Of a stretch of DNA of 64,000 bases, positions 40,440 to 50,402 are shown piece after piece. The stretch's first letter is position 1. Every line of letters begins with the position of its first letter. The position numbers were made by a program, and so were the translations under genes. Location of the stretch: contig NZ_JACHOP010000004.1 of assembly GCF_014199935.1 (NCBI RefSeq), forward strand, positions 62,001-126,000. The letters run 5' to 3'. Under the pieces are notes generated by a model. It ran no database searches. It was not told the origin of the DNA and was given only the letters and a program-made list of their open reading frames with translations. Source of the stretch: Methylorubrum rhodinum. Lineage in GTDB: Bacteria > Pseudomonadota > Alphaproteobacteria > Rhizobiales > Beijerinckiaceae.

Positions 40440-40943
40440 TCAGGCCAGATTGACCTTCTTGGTCTCGGTCTTGGGGCTCTCGCCGGTGAGCGAGGCCTTG
40501 ACGTAGCCGTAGAGGTGGACCATCGTCGAGGACGGGCTGTCCCAGTATTCGCCCTGCTCCGGGTGGATGCGGATCAGGCCGACCTCGGGGTCGTTCTTGC
40601 CGTTGGGGAACCACGTCTTGAGGCTCTCCTTCCACTTCTCGTCGATGAGCGCCTGATCGCGGATTACCTCGGCCTTGCCGGCGATCGAGACGTAGGTCTG
40701 GCTCGACGGGTCGGAATAGGCGAGGTTCACCTGATTGTCGCGGCCGATCTCGGCGGTCTTGGGGCTGTGCAGCTTGGTGAAGAACCAGATGTCGCCGTTC
40801 TCGTCGATGTCGTTGTTCCACATCGGGCGGCTGTTGAGCGTCCCGTCCTGGTCGGCGGTGGTAAGCATCGCGACCTTGACGTCTTTGGTCAGCTCGAAGA
40901 GCTTCTTCGCGCCCTCGTGGTCGCGATGGTTGCCCTGGTGCAT
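40440..40943 (-). CDS. Pyridoxamine 5'-phosphate oxidase-like general stress protein
   Basis: A 167-residue FMN-binding split-barrel protein (general stress protein 26 group). Characteristic parts are KVAMLTTADQDGTLNSRPM, DIWFFTKLHSPKTAEI, YVSIAGKAEVIRD and GLIRIHPEQGEYWD. The exact reaction is unknown; family members bind FMN or F420 and act in redox or stress responses. The ATG at 40943 has GGAGAAG about 7 bases upstream. Upstream on the minus strand GGGAC-N16-CGTC is a weak resemblance to the general stress (EcfG) promoter, not strong enough to call. Confidence 0.85.
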   Translation of the reverse strand: MHQGNHRDHEGAKKLFELTKDVKVAMLTTADQDGTLNSRPMWNNDIDENGDIWFFTKLHSPKTAEIGRDNQVNLAYSDPSSQTYVSIAGKAEVIRDQALIDEKWKESLKTWFPNGKNDPEVGLIRIHPEQGEYWDSPSSTMVHLYGYVKASLTGESPKTETKKVNLA

Positions 40944-41064
40944 GGGGGGTCTTCTCCAACTCGGACAATAGGATACGCATCAGGACGGCACGCACGTCGC
41001 GCGGTCCCGGCGATTGCCTCGACAACGAGCGAGGCCGGTCTTGGTTCAGGAGAGGAAGACGCGG

Positions 41065-41340
41065 ATGAGGCATGCGGCGGCGGCACTCGCCCTCGTTCTG
41101 GCGATGGCGGGGCCGGCCTGCGCCGAGGTGCGGTTCGGCCCCGGCGTGCGGATCGGCGGGCACGATTTTTCCAACCGGCGCTATCGCGGCGTCCATATCG
41201 AGCGGGTGAAGCGGCTGCGCGGCCCCCTCGGCTGCCGGCATGTCCGCCACGGCTTCTACCGGCGCGGCGACGGCACGGTCGTGCGCGGGCCGATGGAGGA
41301 ATGCAACCTGATCGCCATCCCGCCGGGACAACGGCGCTGA
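41065..41340 (+). CDS. Small exported protein of unknown function
   Basis: A 91-residue protein from the ATG at 41065 (AGGAGAGGAAG upstream). It has a clear signal peptide (MRHAAAALALVLAMAGPACA) and a basic mature part of about 70 residues with two cysteines (GCRHVRHGFYRR and EECNLIAI) that could form one disulfide. I do not recognise a family. It diverges from the flavoprotein gene. Confidence 0.75.
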   Translation: MRHAAAALALVLAMAGPACAEVRFGPGVRIGGHDFSNRRYRGVHIERVKRLRGPLGCRHVRHGFYRRGDGTVVRGPMEECNLIAIPPGQRR

Positions 41341-41422
41341 AAAGGCCTGCGGGCTGGTGTTTCCGGCCCGCGCGGTTAGATGGACGAAAGGTCCGAAAAA
41401 ACCGCTCGATGGAGCTTCTCCC

Positions 41423-42541
41423 TTGGCCATCACCCGCGACGACGTGCTGAAGGCGCTCTCGACCGTCACGGTCGATCGCGGCGGCACCACGCTGCCCGGC
41501 TCCGGCCGCCTGTCGCAGGTGGTGATCGATGCGGGCGGCCGGGTGATGTTCTCGATCTCGATCGATCCGAGCGAGGCCGAGCGGTTCGAGCCGGTCCGCC
41601 GTGAGGCGGAGGGGCGGGTACTGGCCTTGCCCGGCGTGTCGAGCGTGCTGGCGAGCCTCACCTCCGAGCGGCCCAACGCACCGGGCCCCGGCGCGCCGCG
41701 TCAATCGGGCGCCGCCCCGGCCCCGCCGCGTCAGGGCAATGCGCTGCCGGGCGTGCGCCACATCGTGGCGGTGGCCTCCGGAAAAGGCGGCGTCGGCAAG
41801 TCCACCACCGCCTGCAACCTCGCCCTCGCCTTGCGGGCGCAGGGCCTCAAGGTCGGGCTCTTGGATGCCGACATCTACGGCCCCTCGGTGCCGAAGCTCC
41901 TGGGGCTGTCGGGCAAGCCGCGGGTGATCGAGGGCAAGGTGCTGGAGCCGATGGAGGCCTACGGCCTGAAGGCGATGTCGATCGGTTTCCTGATCGAGCC
42001 GGAATCGGCGATGATCTGGCGCGGGCCGATGGTGCAGTCCGCCATCACCCAGATGCTGCGCGACGTGGCCTGGGGCGATCTCGACGTGCTGATCGTCGAC
42101 ATGCCGCCGGGCACGGGCGACGCCCAGCTCACCATGGCCCAGGCGACGCCTTTGTCCGGCGCCGTGATCGTCTCGACGCCGCAGGATCTCGCGCTCATCG
42201 ACGCGCGGCGCGGCGTGACGATGTTCCGCAAGGTCTCGGTGCCGATTCTCGGCGTGATCGAGAACATGGCGACCTTCATCTGTCCGAATTGCGGGCACGC
42301 CTCCGACATCTTCGGCCATGGCGGCGCCCGCCAGGAGGCGCAGCGGCTGGAGGTGCCGTTCCTCGGCGAGATCCCGCTCACCATGGCTATCCGCGAGACC
42401 TCGGACGCCGGTCGTCCCGTGGTCGCGACCGATCCGGACGGGCCTCAGGCCAAGGTCTACCGGGCGATCGCCGAAAAACTCTGGGGCAACCTTCACGGTG
42501 CGCCCGCGGGCCGGGCCGCACCCAAGATCGTCATAGAATGA
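41423..42541 (+). CDS. mrp: Iron-sulfur cluster carrier ATPase (Mrp/ApbC)
   Basis: A 372-residue P-loop protein that delivers [4Fe-4S] clusters. An N-terminal MIP18-like domain (about 1-90) is followed by a proline/glycine linker, then the deviant Walker A SGKGGVGKST (about 118-127), LLDADIYGPSVPKLLG, MPPGTGDAQL, and the CxxC cluster ligands in FICPNCGH. The start is assigned to TTG 41423 because GGAG lies 8 bases upstream and LAITRDDVLKAL begins the domain. Its end overlaps mobA (ATGA), linking it to cofactor biosynthesis. Confidence 0.9.
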   Translation: MAITRDDVLKALSTVTVDRGGTTLPGSGRLSQVVIDAGGRVMFSISIDPSEAERFEPVRREAEGRVLALPGVSSVLASLTSERPNAPGPGAPRQSGAAPAPPRQGNALPGVRHIVAVASGKGGVGKSTTACNLALALRAQGLKVGLLDADIYGPSVPKLLGLSGKPRVIEGKVLEPMEAYGLKAMSIGFLIEPESAMIWRGPMVQSAITQMLRDVAWGDLDVLIVDMPPGTGDAQLTMAQATPLSGAVIVSTPQDLALIDARRGVTMFRKVSVPILGVIENMATFICPNCGHASDIFGHGGARQEAQRLEVPFLGEIPLTMAIRETSDAGRPVVATDPDGPQAKVYRAIAEKLWGNLHGAPAGRAAPKIVIE

Positions 42542-43164
42542 CCCATCGTCATCGAGTGATGTCTTCGCCGCCTCTCGGACTGATCCTGGCCGGCGGCCTG
42601 TCGCGGCGCATGGGCGGCGGCGACAAGCCGCTCAGGGTCTTGGGCGGCCGCACCCTGCTGGAGCGCGTCGCCGAGCGGCTCGGGCCGCAATGCGGGGGCC
42701 GACTCGCGCTCAGCGCCAACGGCGACCCGGAGCGGTTCCGCGGCGTCTTCGCCGGCCCGATCCTGCCCGACACCGTGCCGGACCATCCCGGCCCGCTCGC
42801 CGGCCTCCTCGCCGGGCTCGACGCCGCCGCAGAGATGGGCGTCACCCACGTCGCCAGCGTGCCGGGCGACGCGCCGTTCCTGCCGACCGATTTCGTCGCG
42901 CGCCTGACCGCCGCCGGGGACAAGCCGATCGCGCTCGCGGCCTCGGGCGAGCGGCGCCACTTCACCTCCGCGCTCTGGGAGGTCGCGCTTCGCGACGATC
43001 TGCGGGCGTGGCTCACGGCGGGCGAGCGCCGCGTCGGCGGCTTCATCGAGCGGCACGGAGCGGATGTGGTCTCCTGGCCGGTGGAGCCGGTCGACCCGTT
43101 CCTGAACCTCAACGCGCCGGAGGATCTGGCTGCGGCGGAAGCCGCGCTGGCGCCGGCGCCCTGA
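42538..43164 (+). CDS. mobA: Molybdenum cofactor guanylyltransferase
   Basis: A 208-residue nucleotidyltransferase that attaches GMP to molybdopterin. The signature is LGLILAGGLSRRMGGGDKPL, followed by LSANGDPERF, PDHPGPLAGLLAGL, VPGDAPFLP and FLNLNAPEDL. The ATG at 42538 overlaps the mrp stop (ATGA); a second ATG at 42559 is also possible and closer to the usual N-terminus. Length fits MobA. Confidence 0.92.
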   Translation: MTHRHRVMSSPPLGLILAGGLSRRMGGGDKPLRVLGGRTLLERVAERLGPQCGGRLALSANGDPERFRGVFAGPILPDTVPDHPGPLAGLLAGLDAAAEMGVTHVASVPGDAPFLPTDFVARLTAAGDKPIALAASGERRHFTSALWEVALRDDLRAWLTAGERRVGGFIERHGADVVSWPVEPVDPFLNLNAPEDLAAAEAALAPAP

Positions 43165-43498
43165 GCCATCCGCAAAGCGGGGATCGCGGGCGCTCCGCTG
43201 TTGTGCGAAAGCCGCGCACTTCATATTTAAGTAACTGAAACGACGGCCTTTGGTCGTGTGTTCTATCCCCCACTCCCCCCTCATCCTGAGGTGCCGCGTG
43301 AGCGGCCTCGAAGGAGGGCTCCAGGGATCGCCGAGATGTCTGGAGCCCTCCTTCGAGGCCTCCGCTGCGCTCCGGCACCTCAGGATGAGGGAGAGGGTGG
43401 GATAGGCTTGGGGCTGGGCCTCGCATCCTAGCGGTCTTTCCTGCCCGCCGGTCCTGTTCCGGGGGCATGGGAAAAGACAAAGAATCGAGAGAGCGACG
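43165..43498. other. Intergenic region upstream of gyrA
   Basis: These 334 bases are dominated by the long palindrome at 43263-43405. The short AT-rich stretch 43216-43262 and the region 43406-43498 are what is left for a gyrA promoter; GAGAGAG precedes the TTG start. Confidence 0.5.
43263..43405. repeat. 143-base near-perfect palindrome upstream of gyrA
   Basis: The left arm (CTCATCCTGAGGTGCC, then GGCCTCGAAGGAGGGCTCCA) and the right arm (TGGAGCCCTCCTTCGAGGCC, then GGCACCTCAGGATGAG) are complementary over most of their length. The outer flanks also pair (CTATCCC.../...GGGATAG). It could extrude as a cruciform or form a very long RNA hairpin in the gyrA leader. Confidence 0.85.
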
Positions 43499-46222
<2,724 letters not shown>

Positions 46223-46238
46223 GCCACACTCGTCCGCC

Positions 46239-46350
46239 GTCATCCCGGGGCCGCGCAGCGGAACCCGGGATCCACCCGTGAGGCGTGGCCGAGGCATAGC
46301 GTTGAGGCCAGTCATGGATTCCGGGTTCGCCTTCGGCGCCCTGGAATGAC
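46239..46350. repeat. Palindromic repeat, family 2, upstream of the GIY-YIG gene
   Basis: This copy runs from GTCATCCCGGGGCCGCGCAG to GGCGCCCTGGAATGAC. The ATG of the following nuclease gene (46346) lies within its last bases. It is in the same orientation as the copy at 40211 and inverted relative to 46694. Confidence 0.88.
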
Positions 46351-46651
46351 GGTGAAGGGTGACTTGATCTGTGCCGTCTACCTTCTGGCAAGCAGACGGG
46401 ACGGCACCCTCTATCTTGGCGTGACAAGCAATCTCTCTCGCCGCATCTGGGAGCATAAGACGAAGGCGGCGCCGGGTTTTACGGCCCAATACGGTGTCGA
46501 CCGGCTTGTCTGGTACGAGGTCTACAGCCGCATCGACGAAGCCATCGCTCGCGAGAAAGCGATCAAGAAGTGGCATCGGGTTTGGAAGGTCGCCCTGATC
46601 GAGGGGATGAATCCGGATTGGGACGACCTTTACGATCGGCTGAATGCCTGA
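46346..46651 (+). CDS. Small GIY-YIG nuclease domain protein
   Basis: A 101-residue stand-alone GIY-YIG domain. The paired motifs are VYLLASRRDGTLYLGVT (the GIY and YIG strands) and the Arg-containing helix NLSRRIWEHK, with the metal-binding Glu in EAIAREKAIKKWHR. Small members like this are common in Alphaproteobacteria with unknown function. The start codon lies inside the upstream repeat, and an inverted repeat copy follows 42 bases after the stop. The gene is therefore bracketed like cargo of a small mobile element. Confidence 0.88.
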   Translation: MTVKGDLICAVYLLASRRDGTLYLGVTSNLSRRIWEHKTKAAPGFTAQYGVDRLVWYEVYSRIDEAIAREKAIKKWHRVWKVALIEGMNPDWDDLYDRLNA

Positions 46652-46693
46652 ACCATCGAGCCGGCTTGTTCGATCCTCAAACCCTCAACACCC

Positions 46694-46804
46694 GTCATTC
46701 CGGGGCGCCGAAGGCGAACCCGGAATCCACGACTGGCCGCGACGCTTGTCATAGCCGAGCATCACGGGCGGATTCCGGGCTCCGCTGCGCGACCCCGGTA
46801 TGAC
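46694..46804. repeat. Palindromic repeat, family 2, inverted copy downstream of the GIY-YIG gene
   Basis: It starts GTCATTCCGGGGCGCCGAAG, the complement of the far end of the upstream copy, and ends with GCGACCCCGGTATGAC, the complement of that copy's near end. Confidence 0.87.
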
Positions 46805-46861
46805 GGAGCGTGAGGAGGCGTCGGGTTCCGTTCGCCCCCGAAATGCTCTACGCCCCTTCCC

Positions 46862-47365
46862 GTGACGACCCGCACCGCGCTCTACGCCGGATCGTTCGAT
46901 CCGGTCACCAACGGCCACCTCGATGTGGTGCGCCAAGCCTGCCGGCTGGTGCCGCGCCTCGTGCTCGCCATCGGCGTGCATCCGGGCAAGGCGCCGCTGT
47001 TCTCGGCCGAGGAGCGCGCGAGCCTCCTGCGCGAGACCTGCGGGCCGCTCGCCTCCGCCGAGAGCGCCGAACTGGAGGTCGTCACCTTCGACGATCTCGC
47101 CGTCTCGGCGGCCCGCCGCTGCGGCGCCAAGCTGTTCATCCGGGGCCTGCGCGACGGCACCGATCTCGACTATGAGATGCAGCTCGCCGGCATGAACGGC
47201 GCCATGGCGCCCGAGGTCCAGACCGTGTTCCTGCCGGCCTCCACGGGCGTGCGGCCGATCACCGCCACCCTGGTGCGCCAGATCGCCGCGATGGGCGGCG
47301 ACGTCACCCCCTTCGTGCCGCCGGCGGTCGCCGCGCGGCTCTCGGCGCGCTTTTCCAAAGCCTGA
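46862..47365 (+). CDS. coaD: Phosphopantetheine adenylyltransferase
   Basis: A 167-residue enzyme of coenzyme A synthesis (4'-phosphopantetheine plus ATP to dephospho-CoA). The nucleotidyltransferase motif is [18 protein letters not shown]. Other conserved parts are [32 protein letters not shown] and [10 protein letters not shown]. The start is GTG 46862 with no clear ribosome-binding site. A cyclophilin gene follows after 21 bases. Confidence 0.95.
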   Translation: MTTRTALYAGSFDPVTNGHLDVVRQACRLVPRLVLAIGVHPGKAPLFSAEERASLLRETCGPLASAESAELEVVTFDDLAVSAARRCGAKLFIRGLRDGTDLDYEMQLAGMNGAMAPEVQTVFLPASTGVRPITATLVRQIAAMGGDVTPFVPPAVAARLSARFSKA

Positions 47366-47386
47366 ACCAACGGAGCCCAGCCCCGC

Positions 47387-47923
47387 ATGAACCGCCGCCA
47401 CGCCGTCCTCGGCCTCGCTCTCAGCGCGACCCTCGCCTTCGCCGCACCTGCACTCGCCGGCGAGAACACCGTCAACCTGGAGACCAAGGACGGGAAGGTC
47501 ACGATCGAGCTCCGCCCAGAGATCGCCCCGAAGCACGTCAAGCAGCTCAAGACGCTGATCGGCCAGGGCTTCTACGACGGCCTGAAGTTCCACCGCGTCA
47601 TCGACGGCTTCATGGTCCAGACCGGCGACCCGAAGGGCAACGGCACCGGCGGCTCCAGCCTGCCCAACATCCCGGCGGAGTTCTCCTCGGCCCCGTTCAA
47701 GCGCGGCACCGTCGGCATGGCCCGCTCGAGTGATCCGAACTCGGCCAACTCGCAGTTCTTCATCTGTATCGCCGACGCAGAGAACCTGAACAACAACTAC
47801 ACCGTCGTCGGCGTCGTCACCTCCGGCATGGACGTGGTCGACAAGATCAAGAAGGGCTCCAAGGGCAACAACGGCTCGGTGCAGGACCCGGACAAGATCG
47901 TGAAGATGACGCTGGCCAAATGA
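47387..47923 (+). CDS. ppiA: Periplasmic peptidyl-prolyl cis-trans isomerase (cyclophilin)
   Basis: A 178-residue cyclophilin with a signal peptide (RRHAVLGLALSATLAFAAPALA) that sends it to the periplasm. Family motifs are FYDGLKFHRVIDGFMVQTGDP with the catalytic Arg, FSSAPFKRGTVGMARS and NSANSQFFICIAD. It accelerates proline isomerisation in folding proteins. It lies 21 bases after coaD and a second, cytoplasmic cyclophilin follows one gene later. Confidence 0.92.
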   Translation: MNRRHAVLGLALSATLAFAAPALAGENTVNLETKDGKVTIELRPEIAPKHVKQLKTLIGQGFYDGLKFHRVIDGFMVQTGDPKGNGTGGSSLPNIPAEFSSAPFKRGTVGMARSSDPNSANSQFFICIADAENLNNNYTVVGVVTSGMDVVDKIKKGSKGNNGSVQDPDKIVKMTLAK

Positions 47924-47942
47924 CGGCAACCGGAGGTGGGCG

Positions 47943-48428
47943 ATAGCGGCCCGAGGCCATAGCCGCCGCGCGGCGCTGCTGGCGCTCGCCCTGCTCTGGC
48001 CGGGCGGCGCCGATGCGTTCGGGCCGGTTGAACCCTGGCGCACGCTGCCGCAAACCCTGAGGGGTACGCTGCGGGTGCCCCTGCTCGCCGGCGAGACCGG
48101 GCCGGGGCCGGTCGATACCCTGAAGGCGCTGTTTCCGGCGCTCGCCGCCTGCTGGGAGGCGCCCGAGGGGCTGGCGAAGTTCGAGCGCACCGAGATCACG
48201 GCGCGCCTCGCGCTCCGCCGGGACGGCTCGGTGATCGGCACGCCGCGGATCACCTTCTCGCAGACCCCGGGCGACGACAAGGCCCGGGACATCCTGATCC
48301 GGGCGACGCTCGACGCGATCGCCCGCTGCACGCCGGTCCGGCTCACGCCGGCCCTCGGCGGTGCCATCGCGGGGCGCCCCCTGGCGCTGCGCTTCATCTA
48401 CGACGGACCCAGAGGACAGGGAATCTAA
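47943..48428 (+). CDS. Exported TonB/TolA C-terminal-like protein with apparent AUA start
   Basis: About 161 residues. The frame upstream of a GTG at 48075 is open and encodes a classical signal peptide (ARGHSRRAALLALALLW, then GGADA). No in-frame ATG, GTG or TTG lies before that signal. The only placed ribosome-binding site, GGAGG at 47932-47936, is 6 bases before an ATA at 47943, which I take as the start. The mature domain (ITARLALRRDGSVIG, FSQTPGDDKARDILIRATLDAIARC) resembles the alpha/beta C-terminal domain of TolA or TonB. It lies between two cyclophilin genes and probably acts in the periplasm; its function is unknown. Confidence 0.65.
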   Translation: MAARGHSRRAALLALALLWPGGADAFGPVEPWRTLPQTLRGTLRVPLLAGETGPGPVDTLKALFPALAACWEAPEGLAKFERTEITARLALRRDGSVIGTPRITFSQTPGDDKARDILIRATLDAIARCTPVRLTPALGGAIAGRPLALRFIYDGPRGQGI

Positions 48429-48431
48429 CCC

Positions 48432-48893
48432 ATGGCAGACACCAACGAGACCATCGTCCTGGAGACGACCAAGGGCCGCGTCGTCATCGCGCTGCGCCCC
48501 GATCTCGCCCCGAACCATGTCGAGCGCATCAAGACGCTGGCGGGCCAGGGCTTCTACGACGGCGTGCCGTTCCACCGCGTCATCGACGGCTTCATGGCCC
48601 AGACCGGCGACCCGACCGGCACCGGCTCGGGCGGCTCGGAGCTGCCGGACCTGAACGCCGAGTTCAACGCCGAGCCGCACGTGCGCGGCACCTGCTCGAT
48701 GGCGCGCACGAACTTCCCGCACTCGGCGAACTCGCAGTTCTTCATCTGCTTCTCGGACGCGCGCTTCCTCGATCGCCAGTACACGGTGTGGGGCAAGGTG
48801 ATCGAGGGCATGGAGGTGGTCGACACGATCAAGCGCGGCGAGCCCGTGCGCGAGCCCGACCGGATCGTGAAGGCCACCGTCGCGGCGGCCTGA
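48432..48893 (+). CDS. ppiB: Cytoplasmic peptidyl-prolyl cis-trans isomerase (cyclophilin)
   Basis: A 153-residue cyclophilin without a signal peptide, starting MADTNETIVLETTKGRVVI. Motifs are FYDGVPFHRVIDGFMAQTGDPTG, HVRGTCSMART and NSQFFICFSD. It is paralogous to the exported cyclophilin at 47387. It lies 3 bases after the preceding gene and is followed by a strong hairpin. Confidence 0.93.
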   Translation: MADTNETIVLETTKGRVVIALRPDLAPNHVERIKTLAGQGFYDGVPFHRVIDGFMAQTGDPTGTGSGGSELPDLNAEFNAEPHVRGTCSMARTNFPHSANSQFFICFSDARFLDRQYTVWGKVIEGMEVVDTIKRGEPVREPDRIVKATVAAA

Positions 48894-48914
48894 TTCTTTT
48901 TCTTTTGGGATTTT

Positions 48915-48944
48915 GCGGCGCCGGGTCTCACCACCTGGCGCCGC
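48915..48944. terminator. Bidirectional terminator between ppiB and rtcB
   Basis: A 12-bp stem (GCGGCGCCGGGT/ACCTGGCGCCGC, one G-T pair) with a 6-base loop lies between convergent stops. T-rich sequence is on its left (TTTTTCTTTTGGGATTTT) and CTCTGTTT on its right. Confidence 0.75.
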
Positions 48945-48951
48945 CTCTGTT

Positions 48952-50337
48952 TCAGCCCGAGGCCTGCGCCGCACGCTTGGCCTCCGCCTTCTTGCGCCAC
49001 GGCGCATCCGCCTCCCAGTCGCCGGCCATGATGCAGCCGTAGGGCTCCACCGTGTCGACGACTTCCGCGAGATCGTACTTGGCGATCTGCGCGCGCACCG
49101 ACCTCGCGTCCTTGTAGGCGCCCGGCAACTCCGACAGGTCGGGCCGCCCGCAGAAGAAGCGCACGTCGATCCCTTCGGGCATCGCAGGCGCGTTCTCCCG
49201 CAGATACGCCTTGCGGCTCATGTTGCGGCCTGCCCCGTGCGGGGCGAAGCCGAGCGAGGCCGCATGGTCGCGGTGGCGGGCGATCAGGATCGGCTCGGCC
49301 ATGTTGAGCGGGATCAAGGTGCGCCCGTCGTCGTCGGCCGAGAACCCCTGCCACGACGGGGTCGCCCCCTTGCCGTGGTAGTAGAGCCCGTCGTCGCGGC
49401 GGAACACGAAGTTGTGCTCGTTCCAGAACCGGTCCGCGACCGCGTTGCCCATTTGACGCGCCACGAGGTCGTGGAGCGCGAAGTGGCTGGCCTTGGTCCA
49501 GTCCCTGACCACCTGAAGCGCCTCCCAGTAGGCTCGCCCGTCGTCGGACTCCGCCTTGATCCAGACGTTGTGCGCCGGGATCCGCGGGGCGACGATCGAC
49601 GTGTGCCGCTTCGCTACCGCCATGCCCTTCTTGTAGAGCTGGGCGCCGAGCCCGCGCGAGCCGTGATGGGTGACGAGCGCCACCTGCCCCGTCGAGGCGA
49701 GGTGCCCCACATACGCGAAGTGGTTGCCGTCACCCTGGCTGGCGAAGTGGCCGACCGCCAGCCCCGCGAACTCCGCGAGGAAGCGGTTGCCCGCGACCCC
49801 CGCCATCACCGCGTCCGGCGGCCTGACCACGCCGTTGCGCCCGCCGGGCCCGAAATGCGTCACCGCCTGCATGGCGTCGAGCACGCGCTTCGGGTCGTCG
49901 GCCCGGCGAAACACCGTGATCGCCACCGAGCAGCAGATGTCGGCCGAGTGGAAGCCCGGATGGATCGCGTCATCGCAGGCGACCGCGCCGCCGACGGGGA
50001 TTGTGCCCTCGGCAAAGCCCGACGGGCAGGCATCCGGCATCACCGCGCCCTTCACGATGGTCGGCACCCGCATGAGCGCGTCCATGTGGCGGATGACGGC
50101 GGCCGCGTTCGCCCGCTCGGCCTCGGTCTCCGCGTCGAGGAAGACGCCGAAGTCGAGGGCGTTGGTGCGAAGGAGAACCGGGTTCGCCGAAGGCTCGATG
50201 GCGCGCAGGTGCGCAAGGATCGCCGCGTCGTCCGCGCCCTCCGCGCGCATCGCGTTGGCGGTTGCGACCGCCCGCTTGAACCACTCGCCGGGCTGGAAGC
50301 CCCAGGCGATGAGGTCACGTCCGTTGATCGCGGTCAT
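48952..50337 (-). CDS. rtcB: RNA-splicing ligase RtcB
   Basis: A 461-residue RtcB-family ligase that joins 2',3'-cyclic phosphate and 5'-OH RNA ends with GTP and Mn2+. Visible motifs are the metal-binding D-x-x-C (HSADICCSV), QGDGNHF, THHGSRGLG, and the guanylylation-site region HGAGRNMSR. It is shorter and more diverged than E. coli RtcB, and the usual archease or RtcA genes are absent here. The ATG at 50337 has CGGAG upstream and lies 65 bases after the Ro60 stop, so ligase, Ro60 and the RNA array probably share a transcript. In Salmonella and other bacteria rtcB is also linked to Ro60 and Y RNA. Confidence 0.92.
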   Translation of the reverse strand: MTAINGRDLIAWGFQPGEWFKRAVATANAMRAEGADDAAILAHLRAIEPSANPVLLRTNALDFGVFLDAETEAERANAAAVIRHMDALMRVPTIVKGAVMPDACPSGFAEGTIPVGGAVACDDAIHPGFHSADICCSVAITVFRRADDPKRVLDAMQAVTHFGPGGRNGVVRPPDAVMAGVAGNRFLAEFAGLAVGHFASQGDGNHFAYVGHLASTGQVALVTHHGSRGLGAQLYKKGMAVAKRHTSIVAPRIPAHNVWIKAESDDGRAYWEALQVVRDWTKASHFALHDLVARQMGNAVADRFWNEHNFVFRRDDGLYYHGKGATPSWQGFSADDDGRTLIPLNMAEPILIARHRDHAASLGFAPHGAGRNMSRKAYLRENAPAMPEGIDVRFFCGRPDLSELPGAYKDARSVRAQIAKYDLAEVVDTVEPYGCIMAGDWEADAPWRKKAEAKRAAQASG

Positions 50338-50402
50338 GGTGCCGCTCCGTTTTTCTCGTTCTCAGGGAAGGGGCGGGCGGCTTGCGCCGTCCGCCCCTCA
50401 GC

